From Craterilacuibacter sp. RT1T (GTDB taxonomy: Bacteria > Pseudomonadota > Gammaproteobacteria > Burkholderiales > Chromobacteriaceae), in assembly GCF_023502145.1 (NCBI RefSeq), contig NZ_JAMFLI010000003.1, positions 62,001 to 126,000 on the forward strand: a DNA stretch of 64,000 nt, in the 5' to 3' direction. Below, in pieces: positions 45,857 through 58,881 of the stretch. Each line of letters opens with the position of its first letter. The first letter of the stretch is position 1. The notes under the pieces are model-generated. The model saw only the letters and a list, made by a program, of their open reading frames with translations, searched no databases and was not told the DNA's origin. The position numbers were made by a program, and so were the translations under genes.

Positions 45857-46894
45857 TTAACTCCAGAAACGGGCGAGTAAGTGTATATGCCGCGCGCTGA
45901 TTTGTGGCACCGTGGGGCGTTTGATCCGGTATGGCGTGCTGTCGGTTTGAATCCGCTGTTTGGGCTGTGCAGGCAGGGCTACGCGCGGCGCTTGCAGATT
46001 ATCGGTGCGCTCGACCACGATGGCAATCGTGCCGTTGTCCAGTTCGACAAACTCGCCGGGCGGAAAGATACCCAAAGTTCGTATCAGCAAGGTGATCAGG
46101 TTTGGGTCGATTTGCTGATTTTGATTCTGGTACAGCATGGACAGTGCCTGTTGCGCCGGCATCGGGTTGCGGTAGCTTCTGGGCATGAGCTTGGAGCAGG
46201 TGATGTCGACGATGTGCATCAGGTGCGCATATTCGGCAATATCCGCCTGCTGCAGACGGAAAGGATAGCCGCTGCCATTCCATTGTTCGTGATGCATCAG
46301 TACCGTTTCATGCCAGAGTGGGTCGGTAATGCCCATCTCCCGTATCAAGGCGGAACTCAGTAACGGATGGAGTTTGATCAGCTGCTGTTGTGCTGTGGTG
46401 GGTGGGGCCGCCTGTCGTGCCATTTGATCCTGTGTCGATGCGATGCCGATATTCATGGTGAGCGCCGCGCAGGCTAAAGACTGGCGCGTGTTCGCGTCCA
46501 GCGCTTGTGCTTTGCCTAATAAATGAATCAGGGTGGCCGCATTAATGGCATGGCGCGGGGTGTAATGCTCATAAGGCGACAGCAGGATGCTGGCGATGCA
46601 GGCATCGGCTTGCTGGTCTATCAACTGTTCCAGTTCGCTGGCGATGGCGTGCAGCTCTACATTAGGGGCAGCGCAATCAAGTGGCGTGTAAAGCAGTGGC
46701 AGCAAGCGCCCTTCCAGCCGGGATAGTACGGCAAAAGCCGAGTCGGCTTGACCGTAATCTCTCTGATGAGATACCGGCAGGACGAGTGCGGCGTATTCGT
46801 CGCGCTGCCGGGGGCTGAGTCGGAAAATGTTTTCACCATCTTCGCATAGGCGATTGCGGGCAAAGAGCGAGTCCGGCAGTGTCAGGGCTGGCAT
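45857..46894 (-). CDS. Degenerate HD-GYP-like protein
   Basis: 345 residues. The GYP part is well kept (HHEQWNGSGYP at 201-211, then DIAEYAHLMHIVDITCSKL), but where active HD-GYP enzymes have the metal-binding HD pair this protein has Met-Asn (AALTMNIG, residues 147-148). The upstream His region reads HYTPRHAINAATLIHLLG. Cyclic di-GMP hydrolysis is therefore doubtful, and a binding or scaffold role is possible. An N-terminal ~100-residue region has no clear family. It heads the HD-GYP/DUF1653/msrA group and is divergent from dusC. Confidence 0.8.
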   Translation of the reverse strand: MPALTLPDSLFARNRLCEDGENIFRLSPRQRDEYAALVLPVSHQRDYGQADSAFAVLSRLEGRLLPLLYTPLDCAAPNVELHAIASELEQLIDQQADACIASILLSPYEHYTPRHAINAATLIHLLGKAQALDANTRQSLACAALTMNIGIASTQDQMARQAAPPTTAQQQLIKLHPLLSSALIREMGITDPLWHETVLMHHEQWNGSGYPFRLQQADIAEYAHLMHIVDITCSKLMPRSYRNPMPAQQALSMLYQNQNQQIDPNLITLLIRTLGIFPPGEFVELDNGTIAIVVERTDNLQAPRVALPAQPKQRIQTDSTPYRIKRPTVPQISARHIHLLARFWS

Positions 46895-47044
46895 CTGGAA
46901 AATAAGTGGTTAAATTGGGGTGATTATATCGTGAGGCTGGTGTGCCCGTATTGGGCATAGCGCGTTCATGCGGCTAAACCTGCCTTGAAGCGCGGACTTT
47001 TGTTGCATCCTTCGTTAGAATCGCGGCTTTTATCAGGGGGTGCC

Positions 47045-48004
47045 ATGGCTATTGTACTGGCTCCGATGGAAGGCATCGTGGACGAGGTGATGCGCGATGT
47101 CCTGACGGGCATCGGCGGCATCGACTTATGCGTGTCCGAGTTTATCCGTGTCACCGATACGCTGCTTCCGCTTAAAACCTTCCAGCGCCATGCGCCTGAG
47201 CTTTTTCAGGGGGGCGCTACGCGCTTCGGTGTACCTTTGCGCGTGCAGTTATTGGGCTCTGAGCCGCAGGCGCTGGCACATAATGCGCTGCGTCTGGTCG
47301 AGTATGGCGCCAAGGTCATTGACCTGAATTTTGGCTGCCCGGCGCCGACGGTCAATCGCCATGGCGGCGGCGCGGCCTTATTGAAGCAGCCGGCACTGAT
47401 GCATGAAATTGCCAGTGTGGTGCGGACGGCCTTGCCTTCGTCTGTTGCGCTGACCGCCAAGATGCGCCTGGGCTTTGAGGACACCTCGCTGACGCTGGCC
47501 TGTGCCGAGGCTTTGGTCAACGGCGGTGTGAGCGAGTTGACGGTCCATGCCCGTACCAAGGTGGAAGGTTATCGGCCGCCTGCACACTGGGAGTGGCTGG
47601 CGCGCATTCGCGAACATGTGTCGGTGCCGGTGGTGGCCAATGGCGAGGTCTGGACGCTGGATGATTATCTGGCGATACGCGAAGTTAGTGGCTGCGACAC
47701 GGTGATGATAGGTCGCGGCTTATTGGCCGCCCCGGATCTGGCGCGACGCATCGCGCATTACCATGCAACGGGTGAAAAATGCCCGCCCGCCTCTTGGGCT
47801 CAGGCGATGGTTTGGGTGCTGGATTTTTATGCCCAGTGCCGCGCCAGAGGGGAAGGTACGCCTTACCCCGTCAGCCGCATCAAACAGTGGCTGCCACAAA
47901 TGAAGCGCAGCTATCCCGAAGCAGAAGCCTTGTTTGCCGCTATTCGCAAGCTGACCCAAGCGGCAGATATTCAGGCTGTTTTGGATGTCGAAGCAGGTCG
48001 CTGA
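47045..48004 (+). CDS. dusC: tRNA-dihydrouridine(16) synthase
   Basis: 319 residues of the Dus FMN barrel. VLAPMEGIVDEVMRDVLTGI, DLNFGCPAPTVNRHGGGAAL with the catalytic Cys, and MIGRGLLAAPDLARRI are the family motifs. APMEGI near the N-terminus and overall length fit DusC (U16) rather than DusA or DusB. The start is ATG 47045 after AGGGGG; the frame's 20 upstream codons are not conserved. TAGAAT at 47016-47021 may be the -10. Confidence 0.92.
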   Translation: MAIVLAPMEGIVDEVMRDVLTGIGGIDLCVSEFIRVTDTLLPLKTFQRHAPELFQGGATRFGVPLRVQLLGSEPQALAHNALRLVEYGAKVIDLNFGCPAPTVNRHGGGAALLKQPALMHEIASVVRTALPSSVALTAKMRLGFEDTSLTLACAEALVNGGVSELTVHARTKVEGYRPPAHWEWLARIREHVSVPVVANGEVWTLDDYLAIREVSGCDTVMIGRGLLAAPDLARRIAHYHATGEKCPPASWAQAMVWVLDFYAQCRARGEGTPYPVSRIKQWLPQMKRSYPEAEALFAAIRKLTQAADIQAVLDVEAGR

Positions 48005-48129
48005 CTCAGTATTTCTACGGATAGATATTGATTTGTCGGTAGATTATTATAGCGACGCATTCAGATTCTTCCGGTTTGGATGGATTGGTGTCCTCAGCAC
48101 CGGTCGTTGCACCTCCCAATAGCAAATGG

Positions 48130-48159
48130 CCCCCTTCATGTTTGAAGGGGGATTTTTTT
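48130..48159 (+). terminator. Terminator after dusC
   Basis: CCCCCTTCA and TGAAGGGGG pair around a 4-base loop and are followed by seven T. It lies 125 bases after dusC. The rest of the 305-base dusC-pepD gap shows no gene; an AT-rich patch at 48230-48260 may be the pepD promoter. Confidence 0.85.
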
Positions 48160-48309
48160 GCCTTGCATTAAGCCAGACTCGCGTGCGCCCTTGCGTGCGG
48201 GAAGCAGCCATGGCGCAGCCGCCGATTACCGTGATAAAGTAAATACTTATTTACCAAGCCGGTGTGTCGCCTTCCACCGGTATCCAGTCAATCAGGAAGG
48301 AAATGCCGC

Positions 48310-49767
48310 GTGACCAAGATAGCAGAACTTGCGCCGACCGAAGTCTGGGAGCACTTCCAGACACTATGTGAAATCCCGCGTCCGTCCAAGCATGAAGAAG
48401 CTTTGCGCGACTATCTTAAAGGCTGGGCTGAGTTGCGCGGTCTGGCTGCCCTGCTTGATAGTGCCGGCAACCTGATTATCCGCAAGCCGGCCACGCCGGG
48501 TTTTGAAAACCGCCAGGGTGTGGTGCTGCAAAGCCATCTGGATATGGTGTGCCAGGCGAATGCCGATACCGTGCACGATTTTTTCAAAGATCCTATCCGT
48601 CCGGTACTGAAGGATGGCTGGCTGGTGGCCGAGAACACCACGCTGGGCGCGGATAACGGCATCGGTGTGGCGTTGGCGCTGGCCGTGCTGCAAAGCGACG
48701 ATATTGCACACGGCCCAGTCGAAGCGCTGTTGACGGTCGATGAAGAGGCCGGCATGGGCGGTGCGCTGGGTTTGGAACCCGGTTTGTTGCAGGGCGAATT
48801 GCTGATCAATATCGACACCGAAGAGTGGGGTGATTTTTATCTGGGCTGTGCCGGTGGCGAGGATGTGAATGTCCGCGCAGATTATGCGGTTGAAGCCATG
48901 CCGGCGAATCATCGTGTATTGCGTCTGGGCATCAAGGGCTTGAAGGGTGGCCATTCTGGTTGCGACATCCATCTGGGGCGTGGCAATGCGATCAAGAGCC
49001 TGCTGCGCCTGATTAAAACGCTGGAGGCCGAGTTTGATTTGCGGCTGGTGTCGTTTGATGGCGGTACTGCTCGCAATGCCTTGGCGCGTGAAGCGACTGC
49101 CGTCGTGGCGCTGCCGGCGGACAAGCTGGCACCGCTGGCGCTGCGTCTGGCCGAGTTCGAGAGCCTGCTGCAGTTCGAGCTTTATGGCGTGGACGAGGGC
49201 GTACGCGTCACGCACGAGATGACTGAGGCCAGTAGCGTGATGGCGGTGGCCGATCAGGCGCGCCTGTTGTCGGCGCTGCATGCCGCTCCGCACGGGGTCA
49301 AGCGCATGAGCCAGCGCGTCAGCGGTGTCGTGGAAACTTCGAATAATCTGGGTGTGGTACAGATCAAAGAGGGTGCGCTGTTTGCCAACCTGATGGTGCG
49401 CTCCTTGCTCGAGTCGGGCACCCAGATGCTGGCAGATGAAATCGTCAGCCTGTTTAGCCTGGCAAAATGCGATATCCAGCGCGAAGGCAAGTATCCGGGT
49501 TGGGCACCTAATCCCGATTCGGCGCTGCTGGCGCTATTCCGTCAGGTGTATGCACGCGAGTTCGGTGGCGAAAGCGGCGTGAAGGTGATTCATGCCGGAC
49601 TGGAGTGCGGCCTGATTGGCTCCAAGTATCCACAGATGGATATGGTGTCCTTCGGTCCCGATATTCAGGGTGCGCATGCGCCGGGTGAGCGGGTGAATGT
49701 CGAGTCTGTGGCCAAGGTTTGGGATTTGCTGAAGGCTGTTTTGCAGGCGGTGCCGGTCAAAAACTGA
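48310..49767 (+). CDS. pepD: Aminoacyl-histidine dipeptidase (carnosinase-type PepD)
   Basis: 485 residues, the same length as E. coli PepD. The M20 metal-site motifs are QSHLDMVCQAN, TTLGADNGIGVALALA, LTVDEEAGMGGALGLEPG and LINIDTEEWGDFYLGCAGGE, and the C-terminal His block is VSFGPDIQGAHAPGERVNVE. It hydrolyses dipeptides, notably X-His, and fits beside the hut and ast catabolic genes. I use GTG 48310, preceded by AGGAAGGAAA; a frame start 16 codons earlier has no such site. Confidence 0.94.
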   Translation: MTKIAELAPTEVWEHFQTLCEIPRPSKHEEALRDYLKGWAELRGLAALLDSAGNLIIRKPATPGFENRQGVVLQSHLDMVCQANADTVHDFFKDPIRPVLKDGWLVAENTTLGADNGIGVALALAVLQSDDIAHGPVEALLTVDEEAGMGGALGLEPGLLQGELLINIDTEEWGDFYLGCAGGEDVNVRADYAVEAMPANHRVLRLGIKGLKGGHSGCDIHLGRGNAIKSLLRLIKTLEAEFDLRLVSFDGGTARNALAREATAVVALPADKLAPLALRLAEFESLLQFELYGVDEGVRVTHEMTEASSVMAVADQARLLSALHAAPHGVKRMSQRVSGVVETSNNLGVVQIKEGALFANLMVRSLLESGTQMLADEIVSLFSLAKCDIQREGKYPGWAPNPDSALLALFRQVYAREFGGESGVKVIHAGLECGLIGSKYPQMDMVSFGPDIQGAHAPGERVNVESVAKVWDLLKAVLQAVPVKN

Positions 49768-49791
49768 TATAGCCTGATTCGTATCCATCTG

Positions 49792-49815
49792 ATGCCCCGC
49801 TGCGCGGGGCATTTT
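49792..49815 (+). terminator. Terminator after pepD
   Basis: ATGCCCCGC and GCGGGGCAT pair around TGC and lead into TTTT, 24 bases past the pepD stop. The remaining ~230 bases up to astC are AT-richer and should contain the ast promoter; TAGAAT at 49991-49996 is a possible -10. Confidence 0.82.
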
Positions 49816-49993
49816 GCATGCTGCACGCACACAGGCAGGGCTTTAGTGGCGGGTTGGTGGTAAATGCTTGTATTAGCCAAAGCTGTTATTTGGCCGTTTT
49901 TTGTGCGAAAAGGCTGTGGCTTTGATCTGGGTCAATTAAATCTGTAAACCTGCGTCGCATAGGTGAAGTGGGTATTTTGACAAGGCAATGTAG

Positions 49994-51253
<1,260 letters not shown>

Positions 51254-51260
51254 AGCGAAT

Positions 51261-51286
51261 AAACGGGGTGTTGCCCACCCCGTTTT
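51261..51286 (+). terminator. Hairpin terminator inside the ast cluster
   Basis: AAACGGGGTG and CACCCCGTTT form a perfect 10-base stem with loop TTGCC and end in T. It sits 7 bases after astC and about 90 bases before aruF, so it may reduce expression of the downstream genes relative to astC. Confidence 0.78.
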
Positions 51287-51373
51287 CTTCCCCTCACGAC
51301 AGAATTTGATGCCCGTCGCCAGACAGGCAGGCCGGTGTACGTCTGTTGCACCGGATTTACCCGGGAGAAGTGG

Positions 51374-52399
51374 ATGTTGATCGTACGCCCAGTCAGGATT
51401 TCCGACCTGCCCGCCATTGAACGCCTGGCTCTTGCCAGCGGCGTTGGTGTGACCAGCTTGCCTGCCAACCGGGAAAAGCTGTTTGAAAAACTGCAGCGTT
51501 CCATCGCCTCGTTCGAAAGCGAAACCATCGCCGATATCGACGCTGCTCATGATTACTACATGCTGGTGCTAGAGGAGGATGGCGTAGTCTTGGGGGCTGC
51601 CGCGATTGCGGGTGCTGCCGGTTTTGACGAGCCGTTTTATACCTACCGTAACGAAACCCTGGTGCATGCCTCGCGTGCGCTTAAAGTCAATAACCGCATT
51701 CATGCGCTGACTATGTGCCACGACCTGACCGGTATGGTGCAATTGTGTGGTTTCTTTTGCGAACACCCGACGCAGCCTTATGCCGCCCAGTTGTTGTCGC
51801 GGGCGCGTTTGATGTTTCTGGCTGGCCAGCGCCAGCATTTTGGCCGGCGCATTATTGCCGAAATGCTGGGCGTGCATGATGCCGCGGGCCAGTCGCCATT
51901 TTGGGATGCCATTGGCCGGCGCTTCTTTAATATGGATTTCCCGCAGGTTGAGCAGGCTTTTTCCGAGCATAGCAAGACCTTTGTGGCGGAATTGATGCCG
52001 CCTTATCCGATCTATGTGCCTTTGCTGCCGGATGCGGCACAGCATGCCATCGGCCAGGTGCACCCGGCTTTTGAGCAGCCTTGCCGCATTCTGACGCGCG
52101 AAGGGTTTGAGGCCGACCAGTATCTGGATATTTTCGATGGTGGTGCGGTGCTGACTGCCGAGATTGACCGTCTGTTTACCCTGAATAATAACGATTGCCT
52201 GCCGGTCGAGATCAGTGCCAGCTTGCCGGACAGTGCGCAGGACATGCTGCTATCCAATACGCTATGCAGCGAGTTCCGTAGTGCCGTGGGTAAAGTGGCG
52301 CGGGTCGATGGTGTGGCCTGGATCAATCCGGATGTTGCTCGCGCGCTGGATCTGGCCTGCGGTCAGAGCGTACGCATCAGCCCCTTGCAAGGCGAATAA
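51374..52399 (+). CDS. aruF: Arginine N-succinyltransferase, alpha-type subunit
   Basis: 341 residues of the AstA family: MLIVRPVRISDLPAIERLAL, SGVGVTSLPANREKL, YRNETLVHASRALKVNNRIH, AEMLGVHDAAGQSPFWDAIG and GFEADQYLDIFDGG. With its neighbour at 52411 it forms the pair known in Pseudomonas as AruF/AruG, a heteromeric enzyme that succinylates arginine in the first AST step. ATG 51374 follows GGGAGAAG. The two subunits are clearly paralogous but diverged. Confidence 0.92.
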   Translation: MLIVRPVRISDLPAIERLALASGVGVTSLPANREKLFEKLQRSIASFESETIADIDAAHDYYMLVLEEDGVVLGAAAIAGAAGFDEPFYTYRNETLVHASRALKVNNRIHALTMCHDLTGMVQLCGFFCEHPTQPYAAQLLSRARLMFLAGQRQHFGRRIIAEMLGVHDAAGQSPFWDAIGRRFFNMDFPQVEQAFSEHSKTFVAELMPPYPIYVPLLPDAAQHAIGQVHPAFEQPCRILTREGFEADQYLDIFDGGAVLTAEIDRLFTLNNNDCLPVEISASLPDSAQDMLLSNTLCSEFRSAVGKVARVDGVAWINPDVARALDLACGQSVRISPLQGE

Positions 52400-52410
52400 G
52401 GAGAATTACC

Positions 52411-54908
<2,498 letters not shown>

Positions 54909-54932
54909 TCCTGATCGTTGATGGCACATTTT

Positions 54933-54967
54933 TTGCAAAAAGCCCGGTTCGTCCGGGCTTTTTGCAA
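54933..54967 (+). terminator. Terminator of the ast cluster
   Basis: TTGCAAAAAGCCCGG and its exact complement form a 15-base stem with a 5-base loop containing TTCG; the downstream arm supplies the T run. It closes the ast transcript. Confidence 0.92.
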
Positions 54968-55203
54968 GCTATGGCCTAGCATGGCGAGCGGCAGTTACTT
55001 AATAGGCATGGGTTTTGCACCAGTCTGTGATGAATGGCCGGGCAAATGCCGCAGATGTAAGGGAGGCTGGGGTGAAAATGCTACGGCTTTGCTGTATTGG
55101 ACTAAGTTGGCACAGGGCGTAAGATAAAAACCCATTTATTTTCAATGGTTTGCATTTTATTTTCCCTGTTGAAAAAATAGCCTTTACGAGCATGTATTCT
55201 GCA
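54968..55203. other. Gene-free region before the liv promoter
   Basis: No gene or RNA is recognised in these ~235 bases between the ast terminator and the liv promoter. Short frames on both strands lack ribosome binding sites. The part beyond 55120 becomes AT-rich. Confidence 0.4.
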
Positions 55204-55233
55204 TTGACAGTCGATTGTAGACAAACGCATAAT
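55204..55233 (+). promoter_or_regulatory. Candidate sigma-70 promoter of livHMGF
   Basis: TTGACA at 55204-55209 and CATAAT at 55228-55233 are 18 bases apart in an AT-rich tract, about 115 bases before livH. A second TTGACA at 55244 has no -10 partner at proper spacing. Confidence 0.6.
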
Positions 55234-55353
55234 CCAGCCGTGTTTGACACATTTTGAACATAAAGTTGTGCTAGCGCACGATACGTGGGTGGAATATAAG
55301 AGGCTATAGCCCAATCCGCCGACTTGCAGCTCAATCAAAGGGGAGTCCTCATC

Positions 55354-56283
55354 GTGGACATTTTTCTGCAACAAATCCTTAACGGCCTGGTGCTGGGCAG
55401 TATTTATGCCTTGATCGCACTGGGTTACACCATGGTGTACGGCATCATGGGGCTGATCAACTTTGCGCACGGGGAAGTGGTGATGGTCGGCGGCATGGTC
55501 ACGGTGACCGTGGTGTCCGCCCTCTTAGGCATGGGCATCAACTTGCCGGCACTGGCGTTGATCCTGATCGGGGTGATGGTGGCGATTCCGGCTTGCATGT
55601 TGCTGGGCTTTACCATCGAGCGCGTTGCTTACCGGCCTTTGCGCAATGCGCCGCGTCTGGCACCGCTGATTACCGCGATCGGTGTTTCCATCGTATTGCA
55701 GCAGCTGGCCATTCTGGTCTGGGGCCGCAATTACATCCCGTTTCCGCCCATTCTTGACCATGATGTGGTCGAGATCTTCGGCGCCAGCATTACCAAGCTG
55801 CAAGTGAGCATTGTGGTGCTGTGCTTTGTCATCATGACGGCGCTGCTGGTGGTGGTGGAAAAGACCAAACTGGGTCGCGCCATGCGCGCCACCAGCCAGA
55901 ATCCGGCAGTCGCGGGCCTGATGGGGGTGAATGTGAATACCATCATCTCGACCACTTTCGTTATCGGTTCGGCTTTAGGCGCGATTGCCGGCCTGATGGT
56001 GGCCACCAACTATGAGCAAGTCCATTACTACATGGGCTTTATGATAGGTCTGAAGGCCTTTACCGCTGCGGTGCTGGGCGGGATCGGCAATCTGGGTGGT
56101 GCTGTCGCTGGCGGCATTTTGCTGGGCATTATCGAAAGTCTGGGTGCCGGCTATATCGGGGATCTGACCGGCGGCTTCCTGGGGTCGCACTATCAGGACA
56201 TCTTTGCCTTTATGGTGCTGATTGCGGTGCTGATTTTCCGTCCGTCCGGTCTGATGGGCGAAAAAATGGCCGATCGCGCCTGA
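55354..56283 (+). CDS. livH: Branched-chain amino acid ABC transporter permease LivH
   Basis: 309 residues with about eight membrane spans. ILNGLVLGSIYALIALGYTM, GLINFAHGEVVMVGGM, ERVAYRPLRNAPRLAPLITA and the EAA-like AFTAAVLGGIGNLGGAVAGG are characteristic. It is one half of the inner-membrane channel for Leu/Ile/Val or related amino acids. I use GTG 55354, with GGGGAG at 55340-55345; the frame extends upstream without a ribosome binding site. livM follows by 16 bases. Confidence 0.94.
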   Translation: MDIFLQQILNGLVLGSIYALIALGYTMVYGIMGLINFAHGEVVMVGGMVTVTVVSALLGMGINLPALALILIGVMVAIPACMLLGFTIERVAYRPLRNAPRLAPLITAIGVSIVLQQLAILVWGRNYIPFPPILDHDVVEIFGASITKLQVSIVVLCFVIMTALLVVVEKTKLGRAMRATSQNPAVAGLMGVNVNTIISTTFVIGSALGAIAGLMVATNYEQVHYYMGFMIGLKAFTAAVLGGIGNLGGAVAGGILLGIIESLGAGYIGDLTGGFLGSHYQDIFAFMVLIAVLIFRPSGLMGEKMADRA

Positions 56284-56299
56284 TACAAGGGGAAGCATA

Positions 56300-57388
56300 A
56301 TGACGGTTTCAGTTACAACAACGCCGCCGGCCAACGGCAAGAAAGTCCTGGGCTTTCTGGCTTCGGCCATCATTCTGGCCATCCTGCCTTTTGTTGTCGG
56401 TAATGCTTTCGGCAACTCGTGGGTACGTACGCTGGACTTTGCCCTGCTGTATGTGATGCTGGCACTGGGTCTGAATATCGTGGTGGGCTTTGCCGGGCTG
56501 CTGGACTTGGGCTTTATCGCGTTTTACGCGGTGGGGGCTTATACCTTTGCCTTGCTGGGTTCACCCCATTTCGGCATCCATCTGCCGTTCTATATCACGC
56601 TGCCTCTGGGCGCGCTGATTGCCGCCTGCTTTGGCTTGTTGCTGGGTACGCCGGTACTCAAGCTCAAGGGGGATTATCTGGCTATTGTCACGCTGGGTTT
56701 TGGCGAGATTATCCGGATCTTCCTGAACAATCTGAACGCGCCTTACAACCTGACCAACGGTCCGCAAGGGGTGAATCTGATTGATCCGGTGTCGGTCGGC
56801 GGTTTTTCGCTGGGCAAGACGCACGAGTTTTTCGGCATCTCCTTTAACAGCGTCTACATGTATTACTACTTCTTCCTGGCGCTGACCGTGCTGGTGGTCA
56901 TCATGGCGTGGCGCTTGCAACACTCGCGCATCGGTCGCGCCTGGGTTGCCATGCGTGAGGACGATATTGCCGCCGCCGCCATGGGGATCAATATCCGCAA
57001 TATCAAGTTGCTGGCTTTTGCCCTGGGCGCTTTGTCCGGTGGTGTGGCCGGTGGCCTGTTTGCCTCGTTCCAGGGCTTTATCTCGCCCGAGTCTTTCGGC
57101 TTGCTGGAGTCGATCATGATTCTGGCCATGGTCGTGCTGGGCGGCATGGGACATATTCCGGGGGTCATTCTGGGGGCGGTGGTATTGACCATCGCGCCGG
57201 AAATCCTGCGCGATGTCATCGGCCCGCTGCAAATGGCGACCTTCGGCAAGATGATTGTCGACCCGGAAAACGCCCGCATGCTGCTGTTCGGCTTGGCGTT
57301 GGTGGTGATGATGCTGGTGCGTCCGGAAGGGATGTGGCCATCCAAGCGGCGCAAGGCCGAGTTTGACGATGCGAAAAAGGGGCACTGA
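56300..57388 (+). CDS. livM: Branched-chain amino acid ABC transporter permease LivM
   Basis: 362 residues, about nine spans. LYVMLALGLNIVVGFAGLLD, LGFIAFYAVGAYTFALL, LKGDYLAIVTLGFGEIIRIF, TNGPQGVNLI and MVVLGGMGHIPGVILGAVVL are typical. It forms the channel with LivH. AGGGGAAGCATA precedes the ATG, and the stop lies 3 bases before livG. Confidence 0.95.
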   Translation: MTVSVTTTPPANGKKVLGFLASAIILAILPFVVGNAFGNSWVRTLDFALLYVMLALGLNIVVGFAGLLDLGFIAFYAVGAYTFALLGSPHFGIHLPFYITLPLGALIAACFGLLLGTPVLKLKGDYLAIVTLGFGEIIRIFLNNLNAPYNLTNGPQGVNLIDPVSVGGFSLGKTHEFFGISFNSVYMYYYFFLALTVLVVIMAWRLQHSRIGRAWVAMREDDIAAAAMGINIRNIKLLAFALGALSGGVAGGLFASFQGFISPESFGLLESIMILAMVVLGGMGHIPGVILGAVVLTIAPEILRDVIGPLQMATFGKMIVDPENARMLLFGLALVVMMLVRPEGMWPSKRRKAEFDDAKKGH

Positions 57389-57391
57389 TTT

Positions 57392-58162
57392 ATGGCTGAA
57401 GTCCTGCTGAAAATAGACGGAATCGTCAAACGCTTCGGGGGTCTGGTCGCGCTTAATCAAGTGGCCCTGACCATCAATAAGGGCGAGATTTACGGCTTGA
57501 TCGGGCCTAACGGTGCCGGCAAGACGACCTTGTTCAATGTGCTGACCGGTCTGTATATGCCGGACGAGGGCAGCTTTAGCTTTGACGGGAAAAACTTGTT
57601 CCGCGCCCAGCCGCATGTGGTGGTCGGCACCGGCATCGCCCGGACTTTCCAGAATATCCGTCTGTTTAAGGAAATGACGGCGCTGGAAAACGTGATGGTC
57701 GGCCGCCATATCCGCTCCAAGGCGGGTGCCTTGGGGGCCGTGCTGCGCGACAAGGGTACCCGGGCCGAGGAGGCCGCGATTCGCGCCAAGGCACAGGAGC
57801 TATTGGCCTATGTCGGGATTAGCGATGTAGCCGACGAGTTTGCCAAGAACCTGAGTTATGGCCATCAGCGCCGGCTGGAAATTGCCCGTGCGCTGGCGAC
57901 CGAGCCCAAGCTGCTGGCACTGGACGAGCCGGCAGCCGGCATGAACCCGCGCGAAACCGAAGAGCTTAAGGCGCTGATGGAGAAAATCCGCAGCTCCGGT
58001 GTCACCGTGCTGCTGATCGAGCATGACGTGAAATTGATGATGGGCCTGTGCGACCGCATTGCGGTGCTCGACTACGGCAAAAAAATCGCCGAAGGCGTAC
58101 CCGAGGCGGTACGCAAGGACCCGAAAGTGATCGAGGCATACCTTGGGGTGGCACATTCATGA
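57392..58162 (+). CDS. livG: Branched-chain amino acid ABC transporter ATPase LivG
   Basis: 256 residues. Walker A is IGPNGAGKTTLFNVLTG, the signature region is LSYGHQRRLEIARALA, Walker B is LLALDEPAAGMNPRETEEL and the switch His is in LLIEHDVKLMMGLCDRI. It energises import with LivF. Its last codon overlaps the livF ATG (ATGA). Confidence 0.95.
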   Translation: MAEVLLKIDGIVKRFGGLVALNQVALTINKGEIYGLIGPNGAGKTTLFNVLTGLYMPDEGSFSFDGKNLFRAQPHVVVGTGIARTFQNIRLFKEMTALENVMVGRHIRSKAGALGAVLRDKGTRAEEAAIRAKAQELLAYVGISDVADEFAKNLSYGHQRRLEIARALATEPKLLALDEPAAGMNPRETEELKALMEKIRSSGVTVLLIEHDVKLMMGLCDRIAVLDYGKKIAEGVPEAVRKDPKVIEAYLGVAHS

Positions 58163-58869
58163 GCATTCTTGACATCAAGAACCTGCAGGTTTCCTACGGC
58201 GGCATTCAGGCGGTCAAGGGTATAGACCTGCATATCGAAAAGGGCGAGCTGGTCACGTTGATTGGTGCCAACGGTGCCGGCAAGACGTCGACCTTGCGGA
58301 CTCTGGTCGGTATGGAAAAGAAGTCCGGCGGCAGCATCAGCTTTGATGGCAAGGATACGGCGGGCACACCGGTGTATAACTTTGTGCGTCAGGGTCTGGT
58401 GATGGTGCCGGAAGGACGCGGTGTCTTTTCCAAGCTGACCGTGGCCGAAAACCTGCGCATGGGCGGTTACCACCGCAATGATGAAGACGGCATCAAGGCC
58501 GACATCGAGCATGTGTTTGAACTGTTTCCGCGCTTGAAAGAGCGCGAGAAGCAGTTGGCCGGCACGCTGTCCGGTGGCGAGCAGCAGATGGTCGCCATGG
58601 GGCGCGCCATCGTGTCCAAGCCCAAGCTCTTGCTGCTGGATGAGCCCTCCATGGGGCTGGCACCCTTGATCGTGGCCAAGATATTCGAAATCATCCGCAT
58701 GGTGGCGGAGCAGGGTGTGACCATGCTCTTGGTCGAGCAAAATGCGCGTCTGGCACTGGAGGTGTCGCAGCGCGGCTATGTGATGGAGAGCGGGCGCATT
58801 ACCATGAGTGGCAATGCGCAAGATCTGCTTAACGATGACCGGGTTCGCAACGCTTATCTTGGCGAGTAA
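58159..58869 (+). CDS. livF: Branched-chain amino acid ABC transporter ATPase LivF
   Basis: 236 residues. Walker A IGANGAGKTSTLRTLVG, signature TLSGGEQQMVAMGRAIVS, Walker B LLLLDEPSMGLAPLIV, and EGRGVFSKLTVAENLRMGGY, which is diagnostic for LivF. It is the last gene of livHMGF. No periplasmic binding protein gene (livJ/livK) is in the window, so the substrate-specifying subunit is encoded elsewhere. A terminator follows. Confidence 0.95.
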   Translation: MSILDIKNLQVSYGGIQAVKGIDLHIEKGELVTLIGANGAGKTSTLRTLVGMEKKSGGSISFDGKDTAGTPVYNFVRQGLVMVPEGRGVFSKLTVAENLRMGGYHRNDEDGIKADIEHVFELFPRLKEREKQLAGTLSGGEQQMVAMGRAIVSKPKLLLLDEPSMGLAPLIVAKIFEIIRMVAEQGVTMLLVEQNARLALEVSQRGYVMESGRITMSGNAQDLLNDDRVRNAYLGE

Positions 58870-58881
58870 ACTGTCGGCTCT

